64,000 nucleotides of DNA. It comes from Crocodylus rhombifer. Its lineage: Eukaryota; Chordata; Crocodylia; Crocodylidae. This document shows, piece by piece, positions 23,681-35,739 of the stretch. The notes below the pieces were generated by a model, which had not been told where the DNA came from, did not search any database, and saw only the letters and a list, made by a program, of their open reading frames with translations. The position numbers and the translations under genes were made by a program. Each line of letters starts with the position of its first letter. The first letter of the stretch is position 1. The DNA is taken from the NCBI GenBank assembly GCA_038503035.1, contig JAVSML010024358.1, positions 124,001 through 188,000 of the forward strand, read 5' to 3'.

Positions 23681-26518
23681 AAAAAAACAAAATTAAAATT
23701 TCCAATATTACTAGAACTTCTATTTTGTTGAAACATTTTAAAATCAGTTAACTTTGTTGTATTTAAACTTTATATTTTCAATAGGTTCAAAGCATGAAAT
23801 ACTAGCTTGGGCTATAAGACCATCTAGTGGCTGTTTGCATGACACAGGCCCTAAAACTTCACAGTTCCCCTGTGTATTGAGTCTAAAGCATATCTTCCAG
23901 AAACATAATCCTTCTTGATTTAAATACCTCAGAAATGGAGATTCCAGCACTTCATTTGGTTTCCAGTGGTTAAGCATCCCTTGTACTAAAAGACTGTATC
24001 TTATTTTCCATTTGAATACTTCACTTGGAATCCATTGGTTCTTGTTTTGCATCTTTCTGTTGGGAAAAGGGTCTATTAATACCTCACAATGTTTCCCTGT
24101 AAAGGCACTCCTAGCCCGGAAGCAAGTCATCTTTCAATCTTCTTCCTGATAATCTCAATGTAGTAAGCTCTTCAAGTCTCCCACTATAAATCATTTTGTG
24201 TAGCTCTTGAATCACTTTTGACATTTGACACTTTTTTCAAACAGCTTTGGATATTAATGCTCATTAGAAGTGGCTTGGAATTTTCTGATGAAATATTTGA
24301 TGGAAGATGCAGATTCTGCAAAATTAAAAATCTACACTTGAAGCAAAAATGATTTAACAGGTTTTTTTTGGCCTGGGTTAGGTTGGAGGTCATGTCACAT
24401 TAGATGATCATAATTGTTGTTTCTAGTCTTAGACTATATGAAGGGAACAAAAAGAAGACAGAAGAGATTTGAACATCAGTGTTCATTAATAGTTCAGATT
24501 AAAATCAAATCAATCAGAAATAACAGGTTTCAATATTTCTGAAGAAAATAATTTAGAACTTTCTGTTCTATGAAAAATGATTTAAACTATCAGAATATCA
24601 AAATGTTATATGGTATAGAAATTCTGATTTTTGATGATCTTTACAGCTCATATGGATTTCTAAGAAATGTTTTGTTAATGACCTAAATCTTCATGATATT
24701 TTCTGGCACTGCAGTTTCTGTATTAACCATATTATCCTTTCTGATTTTAAATGTGCATGTAGATACCATGAGGAAATGGTGAGGATGTTGGAGCTTTAAT
24801 CCCTCATAGTCAGGGATCTTGGTTTTCTCTGATAATATATATTTATTATCAGATAATGTGCGTGTATATGAATATATATGTATGTGTGTGTGTGTTTTGT
24901 GGGTTTATTTATTCGGAACTTGGATACTAAAATTCAGGAAGGAAGGGGTTAATATTAACTTTTATTATTTATTATTCAACTGTCTTTGATAACAGGGGTT
25001 GGTGGCACAATAAAATAGATGTCTGTTCTTTGATAATGTTTTCTGACTGATTCTTAAATACCTCCAAGTCCAATTTCATCCACCCTCTATGTCTTTTATC
25101 CAAGCTGTTCTGAGTCTTCCCATCCTTTCTCTTCCTTCAACACATTCTAGACTGATTATCTGCTCTCGGCAGTCCTCATCTCTAACTGCACATTCAAAAA
25201 AAATACCTTCCTTCTCTTGTGCTGATAAGGTCTCTTGTCATCTCAATATTCTAAAACACCTAAGTCATTAGCTTTTTTTTCCTGCACATTGTATATTCTC
25301 AGCATTTTTTAATGAGGCTGAATTTCAAATACTCCTATTCTCTGAATTTCTCTCTTTTTAAGCTCCACCTTTTGAAGCCACATATCACTGTTATCCACAA
25401 AACTGTCTTCAAAAGTCTGACTTGTTTTCAGGATGAACATTGTAGTCTTTACAATAATTAAAAGCTGTGATTGCTATGCTTCATTTCCTTCAAATTCGCT
25501 AGTAATATGAAGTATCGTGATTAATGACTGTCTCTCACAAAAATTCTTCAATGAATGCAAACGCTTTCCCTTTCAGACCTTGGGGTTTTTTTGTTTGTTT
25601 TTGGTTATTGCCTTCCAGATATTAACTTAGAGTCCATGTGCTTTTCCTGCTAGATGCAATATATTGAATATATCCTGTGGTTCCTAAGGGTGCCTGCATA
25701 TTGGTAATCCCTAAAATTATTTATCAACCTGCCAGCTATCTTAAAACTTTCCAATTATTTCCTCACTTCCATCTCTCCTAGAATGTTGAATAGCTAAGTC
25801 AATAACACACATCCATGACTTAACCTTTTCCAAACTGCATACCACTGCAAATTGATGTCTTTCTTTTATACCTGTCATCCATTTGTGATAGTTTACACAG
25901 TAGGTCAGTAGTGTGGTGAGAATCCCACCTCAAGATACATCTTATCATATCCTATCAAAACAATTACTTTAATGAAGTAACAAAGCAGAGATATGTTGGT
26001 TGCCCAAATTCTTGGCCCTCACTTACTGTGATGTTAAGGTTTGACACTTAACACCTTGTGGCCCTTGTGATTTGAATCATACATGTTCAGATGATATTTC
26101 TTGTTCTTTTTTTCTTTGAATCCTTCTGGAATGGCCTTCAGGAAGACCTTGTTTGCACATGATACCAAAGACACTGCCACATAGTTTGTGCACTCTTTGT
26201 GGTTGCCTTCTTGGGTATTAGAATGTATGTCAGTCTTGTCAAGTCACTGCCCAGTTTTCCATACAACTGTACAAATTGAATGCATCATGTCTATTGCTGC
26301 TTCTCCACCCAACTTCTCACCTTGGCCATAGGTAGGACAGTCTCTATTGGTGCATCATTTAGTTCATTCTTGACACCTGTCATTGCAAGTGCTAATTACA
26401 ACTCCAGTGGTGTTGGTTTCCATTCAATTGCTGAATTAATATAATTTCATAGTTTTTTACCCTCATGATGTGCCTCACAGTAATCCTTACGTTTAGTCAT
26501 AATTTATCTCTCAATCAA
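23681..26518. other. Mostly unrecognised AT-rich DNA
   Basis: A minus-strand open frame of 128 codons (24130-23744) shows no motif I recognise. The stretch 25600-26440 may be a very old LINE on the minus strand, but I cannot name motifs. A GT/TA microsatellite lies at about 24846-24898. Confidence 0.4.
24811..24840 (+). mobile_element. Hairpin hAT-like MITE, end fragment
   Basis: CAGGGATCTTGGTTTTCTCTG matches the family terminus. Beyond it only a TA-rich stretch remains, so this is a terminal remnant or an internally deleted copy. Confidence 0.6.
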
Positions 26519-26965
26519 GACTAAGGATACCATTCTCCCACTCTACTTGGCCTTGGTGAGACTGCAGCTGGAGTACTGCATCCAGTTCTGGGCGCCGCAC
26601 TTCAGGAAGGATGTGGAAAAGGTTGAGAGAGTCCAAAGGAGGGCTGCACGCATAATTAGAGTTCTGGAGAGCAAGGTCATATGAGGAGAGGCATAGGATT
26701 GTTCAGCCTGGGGAAATGAAAACTTAGAAGGGACTTAGTGGCAGCCTATAAATATATAAGGGGCATACATCAGGGCCTTGGGGAGCATCTGTTCACCAAG
26801 GCACCCCAGGAGAAGACAAGAACCAATGGATACAAACTCCTTTAAGATCACTTCAGATTGGACATAAGGCAAAACTTCTTTACAATTTGAGTGCCTAGGA
26901 TCTAGAACAGACTCCCCACAGAGGTGGTCCAACCACCTACCCTAGAAACTCCTAGAAAGTTTGAA
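26519..26965 (+). mobile_element. CR1 LINE 3' fragment
   Basis: The plus strand encodes the conserved CR1 RT C-terminal region: ACTGCAGCTGGAGTACTGCA, TTCTGGGCGCCGCACTTCAGG, then GAGAGTCCAAAGGAGGGC. It continues to a decayed 3' part with CACCAAGGCACCCCAGGAG. Stops and indels are frequent. Confidence 0.88.
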
Positions 26966-28622
26966 GACTCCTGTCAGTAACCTCAGTATTGTACTACACA
27001 TTTATAAGTATCCTATTCCCTATGTCCTAAGCCTAACAACTTCCTCCTGCACAAGAGTTGTACCTCCTCTGTACATTCCAGTGTTGAATAACACATCTGC
27101 TGCTGCATACAGTGAGGCTAAATGTTGCAGCATTTTTGCATTGGCTAACTTAAAAAAAGGTCATTTTACCTTCTCTAACTCACCACAGCCCCTAGTAGGA
27201 CAGTTCCTTTTCCTGATTCTGAAAGCTTTTTGGTTTCTTTGGTTTGGAAAACTCCTTGGGTCCCAACAATTCACAGTAGGTTTGCCAAGTTGATTCTCTT
27301 TCTCTCTGTGGATATAGGCCACCAGAGCTGTGGAGCACCTGGAAGCATACAGGTCCTTCCAAGTACATTTGCAGGGCATTGTGCAGGTCAGTCTTTTTCA
27401 TTTGCTCCAGCGGCCCATTCAGCCAGATAGAGTTAGTTCACCATATTATTCTGAATTCAGGCAGAAGTCAGAGTAGACATGCACCTTATAATCTAACTAA
27501 ATGAGATATATATAGAACACAAACTTTAGTGAACTTGAGTTCACTTCATTATATTAACATACGCAGAAATCTCCCTAGTGGCTCCATAATATTTTGGGGC
27601 TTTTTTTTCATCCTGACATTGAGCATGGTTGAAATTAGTTTCAGAGGATTCTAGTAGCTATCTTAGTCATTGCTCTTTGGGTAGTACCCCTGGAGGCTCA
27701 CACTAGAGCTCCAATATCTGGAAAACCCTACAGGGTAGATGCTTATAAAAGTACAGATTATTAGGACACCTGTTATAAAATTGTGGTTGAGGCCATACTC
27801 AAGTTCAGCCAAATCCTTTCAAAACATCCCTGATATTTTATTTATATGGAAGGAAACAAGTAAAATGAGGATAAGTCTAAAGCAAGGATCATAACTACAA
27901 AATTTAGATATGTACCAGACATTTCTATATTATTTCCCTTTTCTCCCCACCCATATCCAGTAACTTAACTGAGTTTGTTCTTGAGGAGGAGGAACAACAG
28001 CAATCACACACCTATTTGGAAGCTATGGCCAAGTAAATCCCTATGGGTTGATCTGAGGACAGAATAGCCTGCAGAAATGAAGACTTCAGCTCAAGCATGC
28101 TGACTTTGCTGACAGATTCTTTAAAATTGGATTGAAGCCAGACTTCAAAGAGGAAACTGAGTTCAAAAATAAAAGATTTTTTTTAATTCAGAGCTGAGTT
28201 TAAAAGTTTACCTGATCTGAAGAAGTGTGTGTGTGTTTTATACCACCACTTTTACTTTGAAGTCCAGATTCTAGACAAGTAACATCAAATTCAAAGCGTC
28301 TATGTGCATAGCCAGAGCAGCTCAGAATGAAAATATTAGTATGTGTAGTGAATCTACGGAGTCCTAAATGTATTTGTATTTTGCTTTTATTAGTAGTTAT
28401 AAAAAAATAAGTATCATAGTCTTTTGTTAAAAATATAGGGGAAAAAAGGATTCGGATAGTCAGCACACTCCAATGTCTTAAACATGGGGTTATTAACCAC
28501 AGTTAAGGCTTTGAATTATGGGGGAGCTCGGGAGGGCTAAGCCCCCCCATAAGAGATGAGAGGCTCTCTGTGAGATGTGAAAATCATAACCTGGGGGGGC
28601 TTTGATTTTATTAGGCCATTGT
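26966..28622. other. Unique DNA, no recognised feature
   Basis: The overlapping open frames at 27161-27430 on both strands have no recognisable domain. No repeat ends seen. Confidence 0.4.
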
Positions 28623-28961
28623 GGGCATTTCTACACATGCTTGTGCCACAGCACCAGATGCTCTTTACAGCATCTGGTGCTGTGGCACATGCATTTCTGT
28701 AAATGGCAAAATGCACATTAGCTCTGACAAAATGGTGGTGGTGCACTTTTGAACTAAAACACATGGAAGGTGTTTCAATTCAAAAGCACACTGCCATCAA
28801 TTTCTCAGCACTGACGTACATTTCACCATTTATACAAATGTATGTGACACAGTACTGGGAACACCAGTTTGCGTGCTCAACAGATTCAATTAATCGAGTC
28901 TGCCCTGACATGTTGGATTTCTGGCATGTTGGAGTAGACGGAGGTACGCATATAAATGCCC
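28623..28961. mobile_element. MITE with GGGCATTT ends and an internal perfect hairpin
   Basis: Ends GGGCATTTCTACACATGC and GTACGCATATAAATGCCC are inverted. TTCAATTAATCGAGTCTGC recalls the TAATTAG family at 11243, 22773, 39801 and 58099. A near-terminal hairpin is described separately. No target duplication is clear. Confidence 0.55.
28637..28694. repeat. Perfect 20-bp stem-loop inside a MITE
   Basis: Bases 28642-28661 (TGTGCCACAGCACCAGATGC) are exactly complementary to 28670-28689 around an 8-base loop. Four more pairs follow outside after one mismatch. The size is pre-miRNA-like but slightly short. No expression evidence is available from sequence alone. Confidence 0.8.
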
Positions 28962-29056
28962 CATGATGGGCAGCCCAATATTTTTGCAGACCCTCGACAA
29001 GAGTCAAAGTGTAATTCAAACCCTGCCACAGTTTATAAATCTTCGCAATTTACTGG

Positions 29057-29489
29057 GATGTTGTTAATAGCCTTGTTGGTCTGAAGACATAGACAGACAA
29101 GGTTCTTTGAGTAAATGTGATATCTTTTATTAGGCCAACTAAATAGCTGTGGGGAAAGAAGTTCTTTACAAGCTTCCAGCACAAACACCTTTCTTCAGGC
29201 ATAGGGAGAGTCTGCTGATGTTTATATGCTCTCCTGAGTAGAAGAGAAGCTTAAGCCAGTATGCAAAGTGCAGGTCTATGAACCTTAGCTCATATTTGCA
29301 TTTTCACAGACCTGCATTTTATATATTGGCTTAAGCTTCTGTTCTGCCCAGGAGAGCATACAAATACCAGCAGACTCTCCCTATGCCTGAAGAAAGGTGT
29401 TTGTGCCTGAAAGCTTGCAAGGAATGATTTTTTCCAACTATTTAGTTGGTCTAATAAAAGATACTACATTTACCCAAAGAACCTTGTTT
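29057..29489. mobile_element. Fold-back retroposed element with 12-bp direct repeats
   Basis: Two arms of roughly 190 bases are inverted copies of each other around a short centre near 29285. Each arm holds the module GAAAGCTTG (or its reverse), then GGTCTAATAAAAGATA and CCCAAAGAACCTTG. The direct repeat GCAATTTACTGG is perfect at 29045-29056 and 29490-29501. A 12-bp duplication is more typical of LINE-machinery retroposition than of a cut-and-paste MITE. Related single modules occur at about 30598 and 35745. Confidence 0.75.
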
Positions 29490-29501
29490 GCAATTTACTG
29501 G

Positions 29502-29915
29502 AATTTACAAAAGATGTACAACTAGGTAATTAAGAAATAACATAATGAAGTCAATGCAGATAATCTAGTGTGAATCACTGAAATGAGATTGGAATATTGA
29601 CCTAATTATATTTTTTTATTTAGTAAACTTTACAGCCTTTCAAAACATACCTGTTTTAATATAGTAGATCTGATCATGCTTTGATTGAAGGTGTGGGAAT
29701 TTTGCCACTGTCTACAATAGTAATAATACTGGGTTTAAAGAAATATCTAATCTTTCTAATAAAGGAAAATCAGCCACCCACTGGCTCTAGTTTCCTTTTC
29801 TATACCCTTTTCAGTATATACTTTGGGTATTTATATGAGATAACTTAATTTAACCAGGTGGAATGACTGACCTAAATGTGATGTAGGTATTGAAAGTCAT
29901 ACACTGCTCAGAGAC
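29502..29915. other. Unique AT-rich DNA
   Basis: No feature recognised. Confidence 0.45.
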
Positions 29916-29917
29916 AA

Positions 29918-31490
29918 TTGAAATATAGAAACAAAACCTGGTGGCTTATAAGATATGTCTATATTATAATGCACAGAAACAAAATAAGAAGGGATAACAT
30001 GCACAAAATAGAATCAGTTTGGGTCAAAATAACATGGGGAAAAGATGGTAAAATAAGTTCTGGTAGTGCTGCAAACCTCCTACAAACTCCCAGAGTTAAT
30101 TTGGAGATGGAAAAAATAAATATCTGTAATATTTTTCTTGAAATAAATAATGCCAGGAGTTGTATTAGTATGGGAGACTTTAATGTTCCAAATATAAACT
30201 GCAGAACAAGTACAACTAATAATGATAGAACTGAATTATTTCTGGATGTGATACATGCCAAATTTCTTCATCCATTTGTCACAGAATCAGCATTTTAATA
30301 AAAAATGATTGATCACAAGTTGCTTCAGTTTAAATTAAAGTGAAGGATAAATTTAAATAAAACAGTTAATATATGTTTCTTTACTTCAACAAGGAAAATG
30401 TTAATAAACTAGTGAAAACAGTGAATCCAAATGGACTGAAGGGTCCAAAGACTTGAAAATGGAAAAGACTGGGAATGTCTTTGAGTCAAGGTACAAAAAC
30501 TTTTGCTTGTTTAAAAAAAGAAATGGAAGGGGTGGGTGAAGCCAGAAAAAAAAGAGTAAGAAAATTTAATCAAAAGGAAATTGGATGGCTAACTACCTGA
30601 AGAAGGGAATGTTGTACCTGAAGGCTTGTCCAGCCTCTCTCCCTACTGTACAGCTAATTCAACAAAAGATATAAAAAAATCCCTTTCCCCAAAAAGGCAA
30701 AAGTTATTAGGAATACAGAGTTCCTATAAAGAATAGAAAAACAAGACTGATTAAAACAAAATCCAGAAGCCCTCTATATCTTGGAGCTCAGAAAGCTCAG
30801 AAAGCAAAAGGTTAAGGTTAGAAACGCCAAGAATGAATCTGAGAAGACTTGAAAGGATTCTTCAACCATACACATTAAAAGAAATGGAGGAAACAAGTGG
30901 GATGGTGAGAAAGAGAGTCAAGATTAAAGATAATCTAGGGCATGCTTCAGTAAAGCATTTAAAAATATGAATTTACTAATTAAACTGAGAATATTTAGGA
31001 TTACCACAAGAATGGAAGGGAGGGAAAATATGGGTAAAAACTAGAGGAATGGATTATGCTGAATAGGAAAGTTATTGGACTACATGGGGGTTACTGGTGG
31101 AGTTCCTTCAGGATTACTATTGAGACAAATCTTGTTTAATATTTTAATGAACGACCATGGCACAAAAACTAAAATGAAATTCGCTGGTGGCACAAAAACA
31201 AAAGGCATCATGACTATAGAAGAGAATCAGCATATAATGCAGAAAGAAGAGAAAGACCTTGAGGAAATGGGTAAAACAAACAGGATAAAATTCAGTGGTC
31301 CAAAAATGCATTTAGCGATTAATAAAAACACATATTAGCATGAGATGGGAGCTCATCATTTGCAAGCAATGGGGGGAAAGACCTCGGTGTACCAGTTGAT
31401 CACAGAATGCTTATGAGTTACCATTATATTACCATCTCTACAAAAGTCAGGTGTAATTCTAGGCTGTTACCTAAGAGATATTTATAGTAG
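29918..31490 (+). pseudogene. Old CR1-like LINE, endonuclease and RT remnants
   Basis: Frame + at 29918-30298 holds the end of an APE-type endonuclease domain: ISMGDFNVPNINC (metal-binding GDFN), then FLDVIHAKFLHPFV and, after a stop, DHKLL. Near 31075-31338 an RT remnant reads GGVPSGLLLRQILFNILMND, the block before the catalytic site, then KMKFAGGTKT where FADDTK is expected, so the Asp pair is lost. DLGV-type sequence continues to about 31470. It is heavily decayed. A GGCTTGTCCAGCC...AAAAGATATAAAAAAATCCC module at about 30598-30690 may be an insert. Confidence 0.8.
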
Positions 31491-31518
31491 ATAAATCTAT
31501 TAATGCCGTTGTGTAAAG

Positions 31519-31632
31519 CAGGGGTGGCCAACCTGTGGCATTTGTACCACAAACAGAACACATGGTTTTTGTGTGTGGCACATATCAATTGTGGAGGGGA
31601 TGGGCAATGCGGTATGGAAATTAAGTGGAAGA
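31519..31632 (+). mobile_element. hAT-like element, left end only
   Basis: CAGGGGTGGCCAACCTGTGGC is a typical hAT terminal sequence. A right end was not found; the MITE at 31633 follows immediately. Confidence 0.5.
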
Positions 31633-31784
31633 GGCCGCATCTATACAAGATGCTGACTGCACAGTAGCATACTTAGTTGCTTTGCATGGCATGATGCAAC
31701 GCAAGCTAGTCTACGCAAACATACGAGTACTAAATGACTGCGCAGTTAACAACTGCACAGTCAGTGTCTCGTGAAGACATGGCC
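31633..31784. mobile_element. MITE with GGCC ends and AGA duplication
   Basis: A 152-bp element. Left end GGCCGCATCTATACAAGATG and right end CGTGAAGACATGGCC are inverted, and subterminal CTGACTGCACAG blocks mirror each other. AGA flanks both sides. It belongs with the elements at 12644 and 61636 by sequence and by 3-bp duplication, suggesting PIF/Harbinger. Confidence 0.7.
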
Positions 31785-32010
31785 AGACAGTATTTTTATG
31801 TCTGAAAAGATGTAAATATTCTCCTGATCATAGTGGAGCAGGAAAGACTTCTAGTCTGGTAAACAGTTATACCCTTGGAGGGAAGGAGCTCTATGCATAG
31901 AATAGATTCCCAGAAATCTAATGGATAATATATGTAAACAGCCAGATGAGAAACCATACTTAGCTTTGCCTTGAAAGCAAGTGGTTGTCTTTAGTTTTTT
32001 TTTTATCAGG

Positions 32011-32274
32011 CATAGGGCCTTCAACCAGTGGGATGACTGAAGTAGGCTGACAGGAGAATTTGCATAAGAAGCATGGCCATGTCAGATTATTGTTCTGATA
32101 TATATATAATCTGATAAATTGATTTGGCCATGCTTCCTATACCCAAGAATGCAGCTCCAACTCCACTCCAGAAATTAGAAAACAGCTCCTACTTCTGACC
32201 TTCATGTTCATGTCAGGTCCTCCTGCAACTTCTCCTATCAGCCTACTTCAGTCATCCCACTGGCAGAAGGCCTA

Positions 32275-32276
<2 letters not shown>
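32011..32276. repeat. Compound inverted repeat (fold-back), 266 bp
   Basis: Outer arms 32011-32064 and 32224-32276 are inverted copies; both contain CCAGTGGGATGACTGAAGTAGGCTGA in opposite senses, with few mismatches. An inner pair, GAAGCATGGCCA at 32069-32080 and TGGCCATGCTTC at 32125-32136, folds around a TA-rich loop. A TG microsatellite starts right after the right arm. Family unknown. Confidence 0.75.

Positions 32277-32278
<2 letters not shown>

Positions 32279-32315
<37 letters not shown>
32279..32315. repeat. (TG)n microsatellite
   Basis: About 18 perfect TG units abutting the right arm of the fold-back repeat. Confidence 0.95.
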
Positions 32316-32318
<3 letters not shown>

Positions 32319-32959
32319 GGTGAGTGTGTATGGATAGATAGATATCAGATTATTTTATCTGATATATATTTGTCTGTATCTCAACATATGGTTACTGTTT
32401 TTTTATGTTTGATCTTATTTTTAAAATAAAACCTTTTGTTATGTTTTATAACTTACTATTGTCAGTGGCAAGTGTGATTTCAGAGCCTTAAGGAAGGCCT
32501 TTTTTAAGAAAGGTAGAATCTATCATTTCTGAGAGCATGTCTGGACAGGGGTTTTATTCTTCTAGCTGGCAAATTCTCCTGCTCTAAATGCTGGCAAGAC
32601 CCAAAGAAGGCAGGTCAAAATGAGGCACCACTAGTGAGAGGGAGGACCTTTGGAGCATCTCAATCTGTCCTCAGTAGACAAACAGCAGCCTACAGAGATG
32701 AGTTTGGGGATGAAGGGCACCTCTGAAGGTGTGACAAGCATGCCTCAGAGGTATACGCGATTACATCCAAGATCAAGGTGTATCAAAAGGCCTATGTGAG
32801 ATTCAGAAAATATTATTACATGGCTCCTATTAATATTTGAAAAATTAAAATGAATAATTATTTTAAATCTCAACCAGGTTGAAACCACAAGTTTCAGTGT
32901 TGGGTAAAGAGGAATAGATATGTGTTTTCAAAGTCCCTCATCTTTAATTGCAGAAAATT

Positions 32960-33330
32960 CAGAACAGTACCAGGCCTTCAAGTAGTATCCAATCAATTTG
33001 TCAAGCTCTGCTGTCAGTTGCACCACAGTAGCTAAGATGAATTCATTGGTATTACTTTAGATTTACTGCAGTGTAAAGGATATCAGAATGGTTGCTATAT
33101 TCAGGCCACCTTGAATTAACTTTTCAAGAGAGATTTTGAGAGGCACTATTAAATACTTTAATAAAGTCTGGATATATTACATCTGCTGAATTCTCTTCAC
33201 TCACTAGTTCTGTAATTTCAATCACAAAAGCTATCAAATTTATCTGACATGATTTGTTCTTTATAAATTCTGACTGATTATTGCTTATGGTTTCATTATC
33301 TTCATTTCTTTCATGAAATTATCTCTTTCT
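32960..33330 (-). mobile_element. Very old CR1/L3-like LINE fragment, minus strand
   Basis: Read in reverse, the stretch resembles the RT palm and fingers region: the plus-strand AATAAAGTCTGGATATATTACATC and GACATGATTTGTTCTTTATAAA are reversed versions of conserved CR1 blocks. Frames are destroyed. The call is by resemblance only. Confidence 0.45.
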
Positions 33331-33495
33331 CTCTCTCTTTCTTTCTCTCGCATACATACACACATTCACGCACACCTTTTAAAAATAAATTTTCCATCTT
33401 CAAGCTCTATATCATTGTTTTTATAGAAGGGCAAGAGTAAGTCCATGTTCTTCATTTTTTCCACATAAGCATCAAGGAGTTTTGGATAAGGGTGG

Positions 33496-34321
33496 TGTAG
33501 CAGGACACTAAGGTGCCTGCTATCCTCAGAGCACAGGCAGGAACCCAGGTGCCAGTTGCCATGACAACCGGTTAAGGAGGGAATTGGCCGCAAATGCACC
33601 TGGTCATCTGACCAGAAGGGATAGGGACTGGCTCATATATGAATCCCAGGCCTGAGGCCAGGAGGGCAGTTCCCTGCTGGCAGCCAAGGAGGAAGGGAGC
33701 TCTACCAGAGCAAGCAGAGGGGAGAGGCCTGACTGCACAAGCAGCTTCTGATGCTGTTATGGGATGGAGTATTACCTGGTAGGGATTGAATGATGTTTTA
33801 GCTGGGTGGCTTGGATTTTTGTTATAGCCCAGGGGCTTGTGTTTTGTGTTTTGCTTTTTTACCAGCGGTTTGGGTGAGGCTATTAGGGGATGGAGAAGAC
33901 CTCATGAGGGACCCGCAGCAGCCCCAGAGCGAGGGGGCAGCGAGAAGCCCCAGGAGGGAGGGCGGTGAGAAGCCCCAGAAAGGGAGGGCAGCAAGAAGCC
34001 CCAGAGAGAGGGAGCAGTGCAGCGCCAGGAAGGTGTGGAGTGAGACAGAGCAAGACAGGGCTGTGGAAAGCCCAGGGAAGACAAGGGGAGGGCCAAATTA
34101 TGACAAGATCCAGATCAAACCTGTGAGGTTTGGGCTGTGGTGTAGGGGAGGAAAAGGAGCCACAGTTAGTGCCCCCTGGCACCGGGGCAAACAAATGGGC
34201 AGCCTCCTGCTAATTAACATCCATTAATTAATTAAAATCAGGTGAGAAGGCAGGCAGTTGGCCCATAACAGGAGGGTGGGGTCACCGATAGACTGACTCC
34301 AAAAGAGGCACTCCTGTCACA
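33496..34321 (+). mobile_element. Probable solo LTR with GGTGG duplication
   Basis: An 826-bp block starting TGTAGCAGG and ending CTGTCACA. A perfect GGTGG flanks it at 33491-33495 and 34322-34326. A TATA-like CATATATGA lies near 33634. A purine-rich tandem region at about 33925-34015 repeats GCAGC-AGAAGCCCCAG units of 30 bases or so. The 138-codon open frame inside it (33811-34227) is driven by that repeat and shows no known domain. No AATAAA is obvious, so a TG...CA DNA element is an alternative. The sequence is unrelated to the other LTRs here. Confidence 0.6.
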
Positions 34322-34474
34322 GGTGGTTAGCTGTTTCAGTGTGAAGTCAGGCAGAAGGTAGGTAGGTAGGGGGGCACCTTAAGCTTGGTACAGAAGTTAC
34401 ACTTATTGCATGGTAGCTGCAGAGAAACCTCTCTACAGCCATAACTGAACAGTCAATCAGGGCACGTAGAGCAC

Positions 34475-34640
34475 TGTAAAAATGACAGATCCTGTTCTAA
34501 GATGATCCTGGATGGATATGGTATCAGATTTCAGCATTGTAGGTTAAAGGGCCATAATGAACATCTGTACCAGATCCCACCACAATTCACGTTAGGTCAC
34601 ATTCTGCCAGCAACCCATGGAACTTTGTAGCACCCTCTTC
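34475..34640. repeat. Unclassified interspersed repeat, copy 2
   Basis: It shares CCTGGATGGATATGGTATCAG and the following GGTTAAA and CAGATCCC blocks with 10130-10200. A GC-rich stretch of unknown origin follows. Confidence 0.4.
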
Positions 34641-35660
34641 ACCCCCCTTTCAGAGCAGCAGTCTAGCCTCACCCAGAGCTCATGTGGTCTACCCAAGTGC
34701 TGAGCCACCCTTGCCCCCAGGCAGTCACTGACAAGAATCAGTGAAGCCCCTGTTTCCAACCTCTCCCCGGGAGAGAGGAAGAGGGATGGTGCCTGGGCAT
34801 CTTGAGTTGTGGGCAGCAGTCCTCCACGATGCAAGGCCAGAGGATCCTGTGGCAGGAGACCCATGGCCCACTGCTAGGGTGTGGGCACTCAAAGCCCTCT
34901 GGCCCTACTTCTTGGCAAGGGCTCCTGGTCTACTTGGCTGAGGAGCTACTTGGCCAGGGCTTTGCAGATTTAGAGAACCTGCCATGGTGTGGGGCCGGTG
35001 CCCTGTCCCCCATTCCTGCCCTGCATGTGCTTGCATTGCCAGGTCCTGCATATGGTTGAGGGACCCCCCATTGATCTTCATAAGCCAGGGCAGGACTGGG
35101 TAGGCCAGGCTCCCAACAAGGATTGGGAAAGAATGATGATGAGGTCAGGGACCCCAGAAGTGTAGCACTCACTATCTATCACCCTGGGGAATGGGGAGTT
35201 GCACAAGAGGTGGGTATCATCTTCATTGGTTTCATGGAAGTCATTGGCCTATCTGTGCCCTAGACACCTGAGTTCTGTGTGTGTCTGGGGGGATGGGGGC
35301 ACACACACACAATGCAGGTATTTGGGGCAGTCATGCACACACTTGGCAGGTATACAGTGCACTGAATGGGCATATAGGTGGCTACTGGCCATGAGGGCAC
35401 ATTCCATGATAAGCCACTGCTGCATCAGATTCAGTGGGCAGCTATGCTGTCCCTATCAGACAATCAGAAGCAGTTCAGCCTTTTGGCTCCATTTGGGAGT
35501 CTTCAGCAGCAGGGCACACTGGGAGGAGTGCAAGAGCCCATCCTACCTGCTGTGCTTGGGCCATGCAGGCAGGCTCTGATCCCCACTTTCCCACAAAGGA
35601 TAACATATGTTCTGCTTCTTCCTGATCTAAATGTGGCATTTAGAGTAAAGCTCACAAGCT
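34641..35660. other. GC-rich block of unknown origin
   Basis: GC-rich compared with its flanks, with several overlapping open frames of 60-126 codons on both strands. None shows a motif I recognise. Composition resembles the block at 4290-7640, so internal sequence of a dead DNA transposon is possible but unproven. Confidence 0.3.
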
Positions 35661-35739
35661 AGAGTGGTTCCACCACAGGCTTCTTGAATGCCTCTGTTTA
35701 GATTTAGAGTCTAGCCATTTCAGAGATGCAAGAGCTTTT

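Noticed and set aside
23744..24130. 128-codon minus-strand frame as a host exon
   Set aside because: No motif, no splice context that I can judge, and AT-rich codon content; chance cannot be excluded.
33811..34227. 138-codon open frame in the GGTGG-flanked element
   Set aside because: Low-complexity translation of a purine-rich tandem array; no domain and no homologous frame elsewhere in the window.
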